From: an uncultured Alistipes sp. | Lineage (GTDB): Bacteria > Bacteroidota > Bacteroidia > Bacteroidales > Rikenellaceae | NCBI GenBank assembly: GCA_900545315.1 | Contig: UQYM01000007.1 | Span: forward strand, 1 to 64,000 | Reading direction: 5' to 3' | DNA: 64,000 bases | In this document: one piece after another, positions 45,228 to 53,929 of the stretch | Layout of the letters: each line of letters begins with the position of its first letter | Numbering within the stretch: position 1 is the first letter of the stretch | Notes under the pieces: generated by a model | Told to the model about the DNA's origin: nothing | The model's database searches: none | Seen by the model: the letters and a program-made list of their open reading frames with translations, nothing else | Program-made: the position numbers and the translations under genes

Positions 45228-45258
45228 TTTAGGTTAGTAGTTAGTTTTAGGTTAGTAG
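45228..45258 (+). repeat. Direct repeat in the tRNA-Leu leader
   Basis: TTTAGGTTAGTAG occurs at 45228-45240 and again at 45246-45258 (18-bp period), with a third partial TTTAGGTT copy just before. Purpose unknown. Confidence 0.5.
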
Positions 45259-45355
45259 AAGGAAGGCATACAGCTCAGGGAATCCCCCTACTGGATTGTC
45301 TTTCCTTTGAAATTAAAACTCCGAACTTCACTCTCGGCTGCTCACAGATAATCAA

Positions 45356-45443
45356 GCCCAGATGGTGAAATTGGTAGACACGCTACTTTGAGGGGGTAGT
45401 GCCGGTTTACGGCGTGCAAGTTCGAGTCTTGTTCTGGGCACCA
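45356..45443 (+). tRNA. tRNA-Leu (anticodon GAG)
   Basis: The acceptor stem GCCCAGA pairs with TCTGGGC. The anticodon stem CTACT/GGTAG encloses TTGAGGG (anticodon GAG), and a long class II variable arm (TGCCGGTTTACGGCG) is present. The T-loop is TTCGAGT. CCA is encoded at 45441-45443. It reads CUC and CUU. Confidence 0.95.
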
Positions 45444-45507
45444 ATCCGCGGAGTTCCGCAAAAGGCAATTAGCCATTTTTGTTCTGAAAATTTTGTTGAA
45501 AAAATAA

Positions 45508-45589
45508 GCCCAGGTGGCGGAATAGGTAGACGCGCACGTTTCAGGTGCGTGTGCCGCAAGGCGTGCAGGTTCGATTCCTGTCCTGGGCA
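45508..45589 (+). tRNA. tRNA-Leu (anticodon CAG)
   Basis: The acceptor stem GCCCAGG pairs with CCTGGGC. The anticodon stem CACGT/GCGTG encloses TTCAGGT (anticodon CAG), and the variable arm is long (TGCCGCAAGGCG). The T-arm has the TTCGATT loop. No CCA is encoded, unlike the first tRNA-Leu 64 bp upstream. The two are probably cut from one transcript. Confidence 0.95.
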
Positions 45590-45592
45590 CTC

Positions 45593-45630
45593 AAAACCCC
45601 GCTGAACTTGTGTTCAACGGGGTTTTATTG
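45593..45630 (+). terminator. tRNA-Leu operon terminator
   Basis: AAAACCCCGCTGAAC (45593-45607) pairs with GTTCAACGGGGTTTT (45612-45626), one mismatch, followed by ATTG and more T. It begins 4 bp after the tRNA. Confidence 0.85.
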
Positions 45631-45759
45631 TTTTTAGACGTCGAGAGATTGGTAACCTTTCCCAAGGGCTATTCCGCTATGTCGGTTTGTCTTCTTCTTC
45701 AAAAAAAAAGGTTGGCTACCCATCTTTTTTCTTTTCAACCATCGATGCGATATGCGGCT

Positions 45760-46632
45760 CTATTTGGTGCCCGAATCTAAGGATTCCGAAGATGGATCGG
45801 GGAGATCGCGGAGAATCTTTAACGACTGAAGAGCCAACGGAAATCCAATGTATGGCAGGCATTGAATCACGGCTGCTGTCAATTGTTCACGGCTGTTCCC
45901 GATCTTGAGATTGCCCAACGCATGGGCCTGCAATTGCGGTGTTGCCCCCATTGTGGTCAGGATGCAGTAGATCAGCAGTTCGCGTTGTGCTACATTCAAA
46001 CCGGTCCGGGTATAGAGGTCTCCGAAACAGTATTCGGTGAGAAACCGTGCAACATCTTCACCCATCCCAGCGGGCAGTGGAGCCATGGCTTGAGCAATCT
46101 CGTCTCCATAAATGGGATACTGGATCGCTTTCCCGCGTTCGAAGCGCTCCTCTTCGGAAACGTTGTCCTGCTTGTCGAGAGGCAAGGCAATCCCTCGCTC
46201 AACAAAAACTTCGTTGATCGTCGCTACCGCATTGAGCGTTTTGGGAAAACCAATAAACGGAGCACACTGATATACCGCTTCGCGTAATTCAATCGGGGTG
46301 ACCCCGACGTTTAGTGCAGCCCCGGCGTGTGCTTTGAGTTGCGGTAGGGTTTGCATGACGGTCAATACCGTGCAGGTGATCAACTCTCGACTCTCGTGAT
46401 CAAGAGAGCCCGTGGCGAAAATATCTCCGAAGATAAATTTCTGTAAAATATCCATCAATTCCGGATCGCTTCCCTCTCCGGTGAGGGCTTCGCCTTGAAA
46501 TAGGAGTTGGTAATTGGCTTTGCAGCGGTTAATTCTGTCCATCTTGTTTGGTGTGTTGGGTTCTGCCTGATGTTGTGCATATAAGGATCCTGTGGTGAAG
46601 AGCAGAACAAGAGACAATAATATGGGTTTCAT
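45760..46632 (-). CDS. Exported protein with two carboxymuconolactone decarboxylase domains
   Basis: The ATG at 46632 gives 290 residues with a signal peptide (MKPILLSLVLLFTTGSLYA). Two CMD/AhpD-like repeats follow: RELITCTVLTVMQTLPQLKAH with APFIGFPKTLNA, and RELLIYCILTTMGATPQLQA with LPYIGFPLALQ. Both repeats keep the single Cys (ITC, IYC) but have no CxxC. Such proteins are frequent in Bacteroidota stress or detoxification loci, and their substrate is unknown. It points away from an AraC gene at 47215-48120, with 580 bp between. Confidence 0.87.
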   Translation of the reverse strand: MKPILLSLVLLFTTGSLYAQHQAEPNTPNKMDRINRCKANYQLLFQGEALTGEGSDPELMDILQKFIFGDIFATGSLDHESRELITCTVLTVMQTLPQLKAHAGAALNVGVTPIELREAVYQCAPFIGFPKTLNAVATINEVFVERGIALPLDKQDNVSEEERFERGKAIQYPIYGDEIAQAMAPLPAGMGEDVARFLTEYCFGDLYTRTGLNVAQRELLIYCILTTMGATPQLQAHALGNLKIGNSREQLTAAVIQCLPYIGFPLALQSLKILRDLPDPSSESLDSGTK

Positions 46633-46641
46633 CGGTTGCAA

Positions 46642-47214
46642 GAATATAATAGTTGAAGTTTGGAAAATCGCTCATCGGATGGCAGACGACCTGTTTTGGT
46701 GGTCAGTACTACCGGATGGAACAAGTATGTTTCTCTTTACCTGCAATAATGCCACTTGAGGCGATCGGTTGCAAAATGGGGGCGTTGATGCTTAGGAAAA
46801 GCTGCTCCGAACCATAACAAAGTATGGTTTAATGGTTAGTCCCAATGTTGGCCTCGTTGTGGTAATGTTGCTCTTGGTGTCCGGATATAGCCTCGGGCCA
46901 ATATTTTCGTAGATCACGACGGCCAGAGTAGAGCTTTCCCAGTAACCCTTTCCAATTTCCGATGTGCCGCCTTCTTTCCGCTCCTTTCATGAAGGGGAAA
47001 TGCATTCCCCTGACTCATGCTCTGTGCGTCGTGGGGATAGTGGCTGTTGTTGTGGCTTGTTGCCTGCAGTATCTTGTAGAGCTATGCTTGACGGCATAGC
47101 GCTCAAACCATGAACATGGATGCCTGGTTGCCACTCTCTTTTGCCCCCTCTCTCACCTCAATTGTCGCGATGGCTTGTGTGCAAAAGGGTGGATGGCGGT
47201 GTGCACAATGGCAT
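46642..47214. other. Intergenic gap between CMD gene and araC gene
   Basis: No gene is supported. It contains the spaced palindrome AACCATA-6-TATGGTT (46810-46829), an operator-like site about 180 bp upstream of the CMD gene, and a GAGCTATGC/GCATAGCGCTC hairpin at 47079-47104 just after the araC gene. Confidence 0.4.
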
Positions 47215-48120
47215 TTACGCTTCGCGGGTAACTCGCAGACGGAACTCTTTTGGGGTACACCCCTCCATCCGCTTGAAGAAGCGTACAAAATGTTGCGGAT
47301 ATTGGAATCCCAAGGATTCGGCCACCTGTTTGATGTTCTTGTCCGGATCCATCATCTGCTCCTTCGCTCTGCCGAGCATCTTCAAGTGAATGTACTCTTG
47401 AGCCGTTTTGCCAGTCTGCTGTTTGACCAGATCTCCGAAATAGTTGGGCGACAGGCAGACCTTGTCGGCAAAGAAACGGACGGTCGGAATCCCCTCGACC
47501 ATCGCCTGATCCGAGTCGAGATACTCGTCGAGCAACCGCTCAAAACGGGCCAACGTGTCGTGGTTGAGGTGTTCACGCGTAATGAACTGCCGTTCGTAAA
47601 ACCGCATGCAGTAGTTTAGCAGTACTTCTATGTTCGAAACAATCAACGATTTGGAAAAACGATCGATCGGATGCTGTAACTCCAGCTCGATCTTGTCCAT
47701 GTAGTCCTGGATAATCACCCGCTCTTGCGGAGAGAGGTGTAGGGCTTCGTTGGAGGTGTAGGAGAAAAACGAATACTGTTTGATCTTTTGAGCCAACGGC
47801 GTACGGTAGAGAAATTCCGGGTGGAAAAGTAATCCGATTGCTTTGGGTGTCGTGCCGTTCTCAACCGGCTGGATCTCGACGGTCTGACCCGGCGCAAAGC
47901 TGACAACCGTGTCGTCGTCGTAATCATAAACCGTCTTGCCGTAGTTGATTTTACACCCGTAAGTCTGCTTTAAAAACATGGCATAAAAACCGAAAACCAT
48001 CCGGTGGGGTTCTTGTCGACCCGTGCCGTCGAAATGGACAATACCCACCAAAGGGTGACGGGTCTCAATCCCGAAAAAACGATTATATTGATCGATGGTA
48101 TCTGCTTGGACTAACTCCAT
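47215..48120 (-). CDS. AraC-family transcriptional regulator
   Basis: I chose the ATG at 48120 (MELVQADTIDQYNRFFG, 301 residues) over a TTG nine codons upstream. The N-terminal part is a sensing domain of the kind found in regulators of alpha/beta-hydrolase and reductase genes. The C-terminal DNA-binding domain has VRFFADKVCLSPNYFGDLVK and VAESLGFQYPQHFVRFFKR. Candidate targets are its neighbours: the CMD gene (same strand, downstream) and the divergent acetyltransferase, lipoprotein and hydrolase genes. No shared site like that of the first AraC module was found. Confidence 0.92.
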   Translation of the reverse strand: MELVQADTIDQYNRFFGIETRHPLVGIVHFDGTGRQEPHRMVFGFYAMFLKQTYGCKINYGKTVYDYDDDTVVSFAPGQTVEIQPVENGTTPKAIGLLFHPEFLYRTPLAQKIKQYSFFSYTSNEALHLSPQERVIIQDYMDKIELELQHPIDRFSKSLIVSNIEVLLNYCMRFYERQFITREHLNHDTLARFERLLDEYLDSDQAMVEGIPTVRFFADKVCLSPNYFGDLVKQQTGKTAQEYIHLKMLGRAKEQMMDPDKNIKQVAESLGFQYPQHFVRFFKRMEGCTPKEFRLRVTREA

Positions 48121-48342
48121 GGTGCTTCGATTTTTGGTTTGAGACAAAGAAATACAATTCCGGTCGATAATAAAAATTTATCCTGACAGAAAAGAGAATT
48201 GAGGTAAGTTTATCCGTGATATGGGTAGGTTGCTGATTGTCACCGTACTGAACGGCCGGATAAAACCGTAATCGGGGTAGTTCCATCTGCAAACAGGGTA
48301 CCGTGTGCCCCATGCAAAATCACTACTTTAGCAATCAAACAA

Positions 48343-48382
48343 AAGGCTTTTATTTTATTGGTATTTTATTGGGGAAAGCCTT
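48343..48382 (+). repeat. Tandem 11-bp repeat inside a hairpin upstream of the acetyltransferase
   Basis: TATTTTATTGG is repeated in tandem (48351-48361 and 48362-48372), flanked by AAGGCTTT (48343-48350) and AAAGCCTT (48375-48382), which can pair. It lies about 50 bp before the next gene and could be an AraC site or an attenuator. Confidence 0.4.
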
Positions 48383-48433
48383 CTGGTGATTAATCAAAGT
48401 AAATTCGGTTAACAAGAATAATTCAATAAAAAT

Positions 48434-49009
48434 ATGGCAGACGCAGCTACAATCATTGAAAGAATGCGCAACGGTGAACTGATCCTGGAGAGTGATCCGG
48501 ATTATCCGTTGTTGTATGAAGAGTTTGAAAAAACCATGAGCCTGGTCGGCAAACTCAATGCCGGCTACCATACGGCCGATGAGGTTCGGGCTCTGCTGGA
48601 ACAGATCTGGGGTCAAAAGCTCGATCCAACCGTCAGAATGTTTCCACCCTTTTATACGGCTTTCGGCAAATTGACTAAGGTTGGCAAAGGGGTGTTTGTC
48701 AACTTTGACTGCACCTTTTTGGACCGTGGCGGTATTACGCTCGATGATGATGTCTTTATCGGCCCCAACGTTAAGCTGATTACGGAAAACCATCCGGAGG
48801 ACCCTGCCTTGCGTCGGAATGTCTATACCCGCCCGATTCACTTGAAACGCCGGGCTTGGATCGGGGCCGGAGCGACCGTGTTGCCCGGAGTGACCGTCGG
48901 TGAGAACTCGATTGTGGCAGCAGGGGCCGTCGTAACCAAAGATGTGCCCGACAACACCATTGTGGCCGGAGTGCCGGCCCGCGTGCTGCGATCCATTAAA
49001 CAGGGATAG
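48434..49009 (+). CDS. Sugar O-acetyltransferase, left-handed beta-helix (LacA/Maa type)
   Basis: The 191-residue protein has the Maa N-terminal helix pair (ERMRNGELILESDPD) and hexapeptide repeats with the family core NFDCTFLDRGGITLDDDVFIGPN. ENHPEDPALR carries the catalytic His, followed by WIGAGATVLPGVTVGENSIV. It should move acetyl from acetyl-CoA to a sugar or other hydroxyl compound. A lipoprotein gene follows after 3 bp and a hydrolase after that, so these form an operon near an AraC gene. Confidence 0.92.
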   Translation: MADAATIIERMRNGELILESDPDYPLLYEEFEKTMSLVGKLNAGYHTADEVRALLEQIWGQKLDPTVRMFPPFYTAFGKLTKVGKGVFVNFDCTFLDRGGITLDDDVFIGPNVKLITENHPEDPALRRNVYTRPIHLKRRAWIGAGATVLPGVTVGENSIVAAGAVVTKDVPDNTIVAGVPARVLRSIKQG

Positions 49010-49012
49010 ATT

Positions 49013-49531
49013 ATGGGTAACTACCGCTGGATGATCGCGCTGTTGCTGTTGGGTGGAACGCTGGGGCTTACGGCCTGTTCTGAGGATTCGTTGACGCAGG
49101 ATCCGGTAACCGGCCCCTCTACGACTGAAGATGACAATAGTGATGAGAATAGTGAAGAGAATATCGAATCCATAACCTCTCAGACGATGAGAATCGAGAT
49201 TGGAAATCAAACCTTTACAGCCACTTTGGCCGACAATGAGGCCGCAGCAGCATTCCTGGCGCTGTTGCCAATGACGGTGACCATGAATGAACTCAACGGC
49301 AATGAAAAGTATTGTAATCTGGCATCGGACCTGCCGACCGCAAGCTATCGTCCTGGAACAATCCGCAGTGGCGATATTATGTTGTACGGTTCGGATTGTG
49401 TAGTGCTGTTCTACGAGACCTTCTCCAGCTCGTACAGCTATACCCGTATCGGACAGGTGGACGATCCGACCGGATTGGCTGCTGCAGTGGGTACAGGACG
49501 TGTGACGGTAACCTTTACGGCCCAAGAGTAG
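49013..49531 (+). CDS. Cyclophilin-like-fold lipoprotein
   Basis: The 172-residue protein has a lipoprotein signal (MIALLLLGGTLGLTACSE, Cys near residue 22) and a Ser/Asp/Glu-rich spacer. The cyclophilin-like domain starts at about residue 60: MRIEIGNQTFTATLADNEAA, LPMTVTMNELNGNEKY, GDIMLYGSDCVVLFY, YTRIGQV. The family is widespread in bacteria near reductases and hydrolases. Peptidyl-prolyl isomerase activity is not established. It sits between an acetyltransferase (3 bp) and a hydrolase (46 bp) in one direction. Confidence 0.85.
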   Translation: MGNYRWMIALLLLGGTLGLTACSEDSLTQDPVTGPSTTEDDNSDENSEENIESITSQTMRIEIGNQTFTATLADNEAAAAFLALLPMTVTMNELNGNEKYCNLASDLPTASYRPGTIRSGDIMLYGSDCVVLFYETFSSSYSYTRIGQVDDPTGLAAAVGTGRVTVTFTAQE

Positions 49532-49577
49532 GACCCAGTTGATGAGATGAGTATGAACCGTAAATAACAGATGCGGT

Positions 49578-50642
49578 ATGAAACGAAAATTTATTGTAAA
49601 AAGTTTGCTCTTGTTGGGCGTGATGGCTGTGGGCTCCACGGTGACTGCCCAAACCGGAGAGACAACGAAAATGGCTATGGAAAAGTTGAAATTGACGCAA
49701 GAGTGGGATAAAACCTTCCCGCAAAGTGATAAGGTGAGTCACCGCAAAGTGACCTTTACAAATCGCTACGGCATTACGTTGGCGGCTGATCTCTATAAGC
49801 CGGTCGGGGTGGAGAGTCCGCTGCCGGCGATTGCCGTGAGCGGTCCTTTCGGGGCGGTGAAAGAGCAGGCTTCAGGCCTCTATGCACAGACGTTGGCTGA
49901 ACAGGGTTTTCTGACCCTCGCTTTTGACCCCTCCTACACGGGTGAAAGCGGTGGACAACCCCGAAATGTGGCCTCTCCGGATATCAATACTGAAGATTTT
50001 TGTGCCGCCGTAGATTTCCTCTCGACCTGCCCGGAGGTTGATCCGGACAAAATCGGTATTTTAGGCATATGCGGTTGGGGCGGTATGGCCATCAATGCAG
50101 CGGCCATCGATACCCGCATCAAGGCCACTGTTGCGGTGACCATGTACGACATGAGCCGGGTGAGTGCCAACGGCTATTTCGACTCCATGGATGCCGACGC
50201 CCGCTACCAGTTGCGTTGTCAACTGAACGCCCAGCGAACCGCAGATTTCCGCAACGGTACCTATGTGCGGGCCGGCGGAGTGGTCGATCCTCTGCCGGAA
50301 GATGCACCGCAGTTTGTCAAGGACTATCATGCCTACTATAAAACGCCACGCGGTTACCACAAACGTTCACTTAACTCCAATGCGGGATGGAACGCTACCT
50401 CTTCGCTCTCGTTTATCAACATGCCGCTGATGAGTTACAGCGATGAAATTCGCAGTGCTGTGCTGATTGTGCATGGCGAGTTGGCCCACTCCCGTTATTT
50501 CGGTGAGGATGCCTTCAAACGCCTCAAAGGCGATAACAAAGAGCTGTTGATCGTTCCGGGAGCCAGCCATACCGATCTGTACGATAACCGGGATAAAATT
50601 CCGTTCGATCGGATCGTACGCTTCTTTCAGAAATATCTGTAA
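49578..50642 (+). CDS. Exported alpha/beta hydrolase with a Cys nucleophile
   Basis: The 354-residue protein has a signal peptide (MKRKFIVKSLLLLGVMAVGS) and an alpha/beta-hydrolase fold. The nucleophile elbow is GICGWGG near residue 164, with Cys where most hydrolases have Ser, as in dienelactone hydrolases. The His is in PGASHTDLYD near the end, and VHGELAHSRYF precedes it. This subgroup is common in Bacteroidota next to AraC regulators. The substrate is unknown. A good terminator lies 145 bp downstream. Confidence 0.88.
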   Translation: MKRKFIVKSLLLLGVMAVGSTVTAQTGETTKMAMEKLKLTQEWDKTFPQSDKVSHRKVTFTNRYGITLAADLYKPVGVESPLPAIAVSGPFGAVKEQASGLYAQTLAEQGFLTLAFDPSYTGESGGQPRNVASPDINTEDFCAAVDFLSTCPEVDPDKIGILGICGWGGMAINAAAIDTRIKATVAVTMYDMSRVSANGYFDSMDADARYQLRCQLNAQRTADFRNGTYVRAGGVVDPLPEDAPQFVKDYHAYYKTPRGYHKRSLNSNAGWNATSSLSFINMPLMSYSDEIRSAVLIVHGELAHSRYFGEDAFKRLKGDNKELLIVPGASHTDLYDNRDKIPFDRIVRFFQKYL

Positions 50643-50785
50643 GCACTCTAAGTCAATGGGCTTTGACCCGTCACCAAGTGTTGGAACGGTGCAAATGATA
50701 ATGATAGAGATGTAGCAGAACCGTACTTGATTTGGAGAATTGTCAATAGTAATCTGTCCCTGCAAATATAGAACGTTTTATCCAA

Positions 50786-50829
50786 GGGGAGGAGTGCCTA
50801 ATGATTTGGGCACTCCTCCCATTTTTATT
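50786..50829 (+). terminator. Terminator after the hydrolase gene
   Basis: GGGAGGAGTGCC (50787-50798) pairs perfectly with GGCACTCCTCCC (50809-50820), followed by ATTTTTATT. It separates the stress operon from the aryl-polyene-type cluster. The rest of the 50643-51178 gap shows no gene. Confidence 0.85.
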
Positions 50830-51062
50830 GTTGATTGATGCGCTCGACTGAAGGTCACAAGCTCTTTCTGACGAGCTGAACCCATATACCCCAACTTCTA
50901 TGCACCATATCCCCGAGATTTATAAAAATGGTCCCAAAAGGGCTCTAAACAGTTTCTGACCAGGATTCTTGCAGGCCTGATAAATACTGTATTTCGGTTA
51001 CATTATGCCTGTTTTGGTTGAAAGTTGCAGGAGAATTGGACATTTTTATGCGAAAAAATGCA

Positions 51063-51070
51063 TATATTTG
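51063..51070 (+). promoter_or_regulatory. Putative -7 element of the aryl-polyene-type cluster
   Basis: TATATTTG matches TAnnTTTG, 109 bp before the ammonia-lyase start. No TTTG lies at the expected -33 distance. Confidence 0.45.
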
Positions 51071-51178
51071 TTTGAAATTGTGGATGGTTGGCGTATCTGT
51101 TTGAGGGTGTGCGTTTTTGATGAAAAATCCCCAGCATTCAGATGGTCCGACCTCTTTTGTAATAGAGAACTCTAACCC

Positions 51179-52726
51179 ATGATCCAAATTGGAAAAACGC
51201 TGCATCTGTCTGAGGTGGAGCAGATCCTGTTCGCAAACCAACAGATCGAACTCGATAAACAGATGCTTCAGGAAATTGACGAATGCTATCGCTTCCTCGT
51301 TCATTTCGCTTCCGATAAGGTGATCTACGGTATCAATACTGGCTTCGGTCCAATGGCTCAGTATCGTGTGGACGACAATGACCTTAAAGCCCTCCAGTAT
51401 AACATTATTCGCAGCCATGCAACCGGCGCAGGCGACCCATTGTCCGTGGTGTGTGTGCGTGCTGCAATGATTGCCCGTATGCAGACCTTCGCTCAGGCAC
51501 GTTCGGGTGTCCATACCGAAGTTATTACCCTGTTGGCCGAAATGCTCAATCGTCATATTACGCCCGTCGTCCCCCGTCACGGTAGCGTGGGTGCCAGTGG
51601 CGACCTGGTGCAGCTGGCCCATATCGCCTTGGCGATGATCGGCGAAGGGGAGGTCTTTGTGCCCGATGAGACGGGTGCCCTCGTGCGGCGTCCAACCTCC
51701 GAAGTGTTTGCCCAGCAAGGATTAAATTCATTAAAAGTCTATCAGCGTGAGGGGTTGGCCATCACCAACGGTACGGCCGTAATGACCGGTATCGGTTTGG
51801 TGAATCTGATCGAGGCCGAACACCTGTTGAACTATGCTGTGCTGACATCGGTGTTGATGAACGAGATCGCCTCTTCGTACGACGATTTCCTGGCGGCCGA
51901 ACTCAACGTGATGAAGCTGCACGTCGGACAACGGACCATCGCGGCAGCGATGCGTCAGGCTGCCTGCGGCAGCCAACGGTTGCTCAAACGGGAGGTTGAA
52001 CTCTACCATCGTCATACGGAGGCGCAGTTTACCCATAAAGTGCAGCCCTATTACTCATTGCGCTGCACGCCGCAGATCCTGGGTCCGATCTTCGATACGA
52101 TCCGTCGGGCAGAACAGGTGGTCGTTGATGAACTCAATTCGGTGGATGATAATCCAGTGGTGGATCCGGTGACTCAAAATGTCTATCACGGAGGTAACTT
52201 CCACGGCGATTATGTCTCGTTTGAGATGGATAAGGTGAAGATTGCCCTGACCAAGTTGACCATGCTGGTCGAACGTCAGCTCAACTATCTGTTTCACGAT
52301 CGGATCAACGGAATTCTCCCTCCCTTTGTCAATCTCGGTAAGTTAGGGCTTAATTACGGCCTGCAGGCGGCTCAATTTACGGCCACTTCGACAACGGCCG
52401 AATGTCAGACGCTCGCCAATCCGATGTATGTGCACTCGATCCCCAACAATAATGACAATCAGGATATTGTCAGTATGGGAACCAATTCGGCTTCGTTGTG
52501 TGCAGCGGTTGTAGAGAATAGCTACCAGGTTATGGCCATCCATCTCATGGCACTGGCGCAGGCTGTCGATTGTCTGAAGATTGCTGATCAACTCGCCCCG
52601 GCAACACGTAGACTCTATGATGATGTGCGGGAACTGGTTCCGGTATTCATTGAGGATACGCCTAAATACGAGGAGATTGCCCGTTTGGAGCACTATTTGA
52701 AAACCCACAACCCTAAATTGATATGA
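51179..52726 (+). CDS. Tyrosine/histidine ammonia-lyase family enzyme, probable TAL
   Basis: The 515-residue protein carries the MIO-forming Ala-Ser-Gly at 139-141 (GSVGASGDLVQLAH). It resembles, over its whole length, the Flavobacterium johnsoniae tyrosine ammonia-lyase as I remember it: VIYGINTGFGPMAQYR, GGNFHGDYVSFEMDK, VHSIPNNNDNQDIVSMGTNS. The selectivity pair is Ser79-His80 (IIRSHATG), which is shared by histidine lyases and by FjTAL. Its place at the head of a ketosynthase cluster argues for p-coumarate as product, the starter of aryl polyenes or flexirubins. A histidine lyase role is less likely, since no hut gene is near. fabG overlaps its end by 4 bp. Confidence 0.88.
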   Translation: MIQIGKTLHLSEVEQILFANQQIELDKQMLQEIDECYRFLVHFASDKVIYGINTGFGPMAQYRVDDNDLKALQYNIIRSHATGAGDPLSVVCVRAAMIARMQTFAQARSGVHTEVITLLAEMLNRHITPVVPRHGSVGASGDLVQLAHIALAMIGEGEVFVPDETGALVRRPTSEVFAQQGLNSLKVYQREGLAITNGTAVMTGIGLVNLIEAEHLLNYAVLTSVLMNEIASSYDDFLAAELNVMKLHVGQRTIAAAMRQAACGSQRLLKREVELYHRHTEAQFTHKVQPYYSLRCTPQILGPIFDTIRRAEQVVVDELNSVDDNPVVDPVTQNVYHGGNFHGDYVSFEMDKVKIALTKLTMLVERQLNYLFHDRINGILPPFVNLGKLGLNYGLQAAQFTATSTTAECQTLANPMYVHSIPNNNDNQDIVSMGTNSASLCAAVVENSYQVMAIHLMALAQAVDCLKIADQLAPATRRLYDDVRELVPVFIEDTPKYEEIARLEHYLKTHNPKLI

Positions 52727-53460
52727 GTTTAACGGGCAAATATGCATTGGTGACCGGAGCCAGTCGAGGAATCGGACGGGCCATAGCGGTGCGGTTGGCA
52801 ACGATGGGATACCGTGTGATTGTGAACTACCTCTCCAATACGTCGGCGGCCGAAGAGACACTCGCCCAAATCCGACAGGTGGGTGGCGAAGGTGAGCTGT
52901 TGCCCTTCGATGTGGCCGATCGAGAGGCGGTTACATCGGCACTGGAGCAGTGGACAGAGGCTCACCCCGATGCTGTTATCGAGGTGCTGGTCAACAACGC
53001 CGGAATCCGTCGCGATGGGTTGTTGATGTGGATGCCCGAAGCGGATTGGTATAGTGTGGTACGTACGAATCTGGACGGCTTTTTTAACGTGACGCAGCCA
53101 CTCTTGAAGAATATGTTGGTACAGCGTTATGGACGTATTGTGAATGTCGTCTCGTTGTCGGGTATCAAGGGCATGCCAGGCCAGACCAACTACTCCGCAG
53201 CCAAAGGTGGATTGATCGCAGCCACCAAAGCCTTGGCCCAAGAGGTGGCCAAGAAACAGGTGACGGTCAACGCCGTGGCACCCGGATTTATCCGCACGGA
53301 GATGACGGCCGATCTCGACGAGGCAGCTCTGCGAAAAACGGTCCCTCTCGGACGATTCGGAGAACCGGAAGAGGTGGCCGATTTGGTGGCGTTCCTTGTA
53401 TCGAAACAGGCCAGCTACATCACAGGCGAGGTGATCTCCATTAACGGAGGAATTCTATAA
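52723..53460 (+). CDS. fabG: 3-oxoacyl-ACP reductase (FabG)
   Basis: This short-chain dehydrogenase reduces 3-oxoacyl-ACP with NADPH. Motifs are TGASRGIGRAIAVRL (cofactor), NNAGIRRDG, and the Ser/Tyr/Lys catalytic set in NVVSLSGIKGMPGQTNYSAAKGG (Ser about 141, Tyr about 154, Lys about 158). The length of 245 residues is standard. Its ATG overlaps the lyase stop (ATGA), so the two are translationally coupled. It would supply the reduction step of each polyene extension cycle. Confidence 0.95.
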   Translation: MSLTGKYALVTGASRGIGRAIAVRLATMGYRVIVNYLSNTSAAEETLAQIRQVGGEGELLPFDVADREAVTSALEQWTEAHPDAVIEVLVNNAGIRRDGLLMWMPEADWYSVVRTNLDGFFNVTQPLLKNMLVQRYGRIVNVVSLSGIKGMPGQTNYSAAKGGLIAATKALAQEVAKKQVTVNAVAPGFIRTEMTADLDEAALRKTVPLGRFGEPEEVADLVAFLVSKQASYITGEVISINGGIL

Positions 53461-53929
53461 CGGAGCGCTGTGGCCTTAATATAGGGGAGTGTGCAGACGT
53501 TTAAGAAGGGCTAAGTGATATAGGGCTGAGTGATGTGGAAGAGGGGCGAGGCTGGTTGTGCTTCCATCGCGATGGTCTCGGCGGCGAATGTTCTGGAGTC
53601 GTTTGTTGGCCGTAGGGAGAGATGAATGGCGTGAGCTGGAGACGATTGATTATTGGAGACAAAACTAAGTGTTCGACGAAGGAAAGTTCAGGAGTTGCGC
53701 GAAAAGAGAAGAGGAAAGCAAAGGTGATGGGAAAAGCGTGATCAACGGAGTCCAGAATGGAACACAAAATGGTAGCTTGACGCCGTTTCACGGCCCGTCT
53801 GACTTGGAAGAAAAATTACATCAGAACAAACCATAATTGGACCTTGCACGGTGGGGGAGGGCTTTGCCGCAGGTGCAGGTCCGACAGATAAAATTAGATT
53901 GATACGCAGTAATTCGCAGTAATATTGGA
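53461..53929. other. Gap inside the aryl-polyene-type cluster, about 470 bp
   Basis: No gene is supported. The stretch 53500-53720 is purine-rich on the plus strand. A hairpin of GGACCTTGCAC (53839-53849) with GTGCAGGTCC (53873-53882) lies near its end. A tandem CGCAGTAAT repeat (53905-53913, 53915-53923) lies just before the next start codon. It may hold an internal promoter or a processing site, but no TAnnTTTG element is seen. Confidence 0.4.

Noticed and set aside
47079..47104. Hairpin after the second araC gene as a terminator
   Set aside because: It has no T-tract on the minus strand, so it is listed only within the gap description.
51179..52726. The ammonia lyase as HutH of histidine degradation
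   Set aside because: The Ser-His pair would allow it, but overall resemblance is to FjTAL, no hutU, hutI or ftcD is near, and fabG is translationally coupled to it.
53501..53791. A 96-codon minus-strand frame in the polyene-cluster gap
   Set aside because: It is the antisense of a purine-rich tract, so Ser/Pro/Phe-rich; no family resemblance and opposite to the operon.
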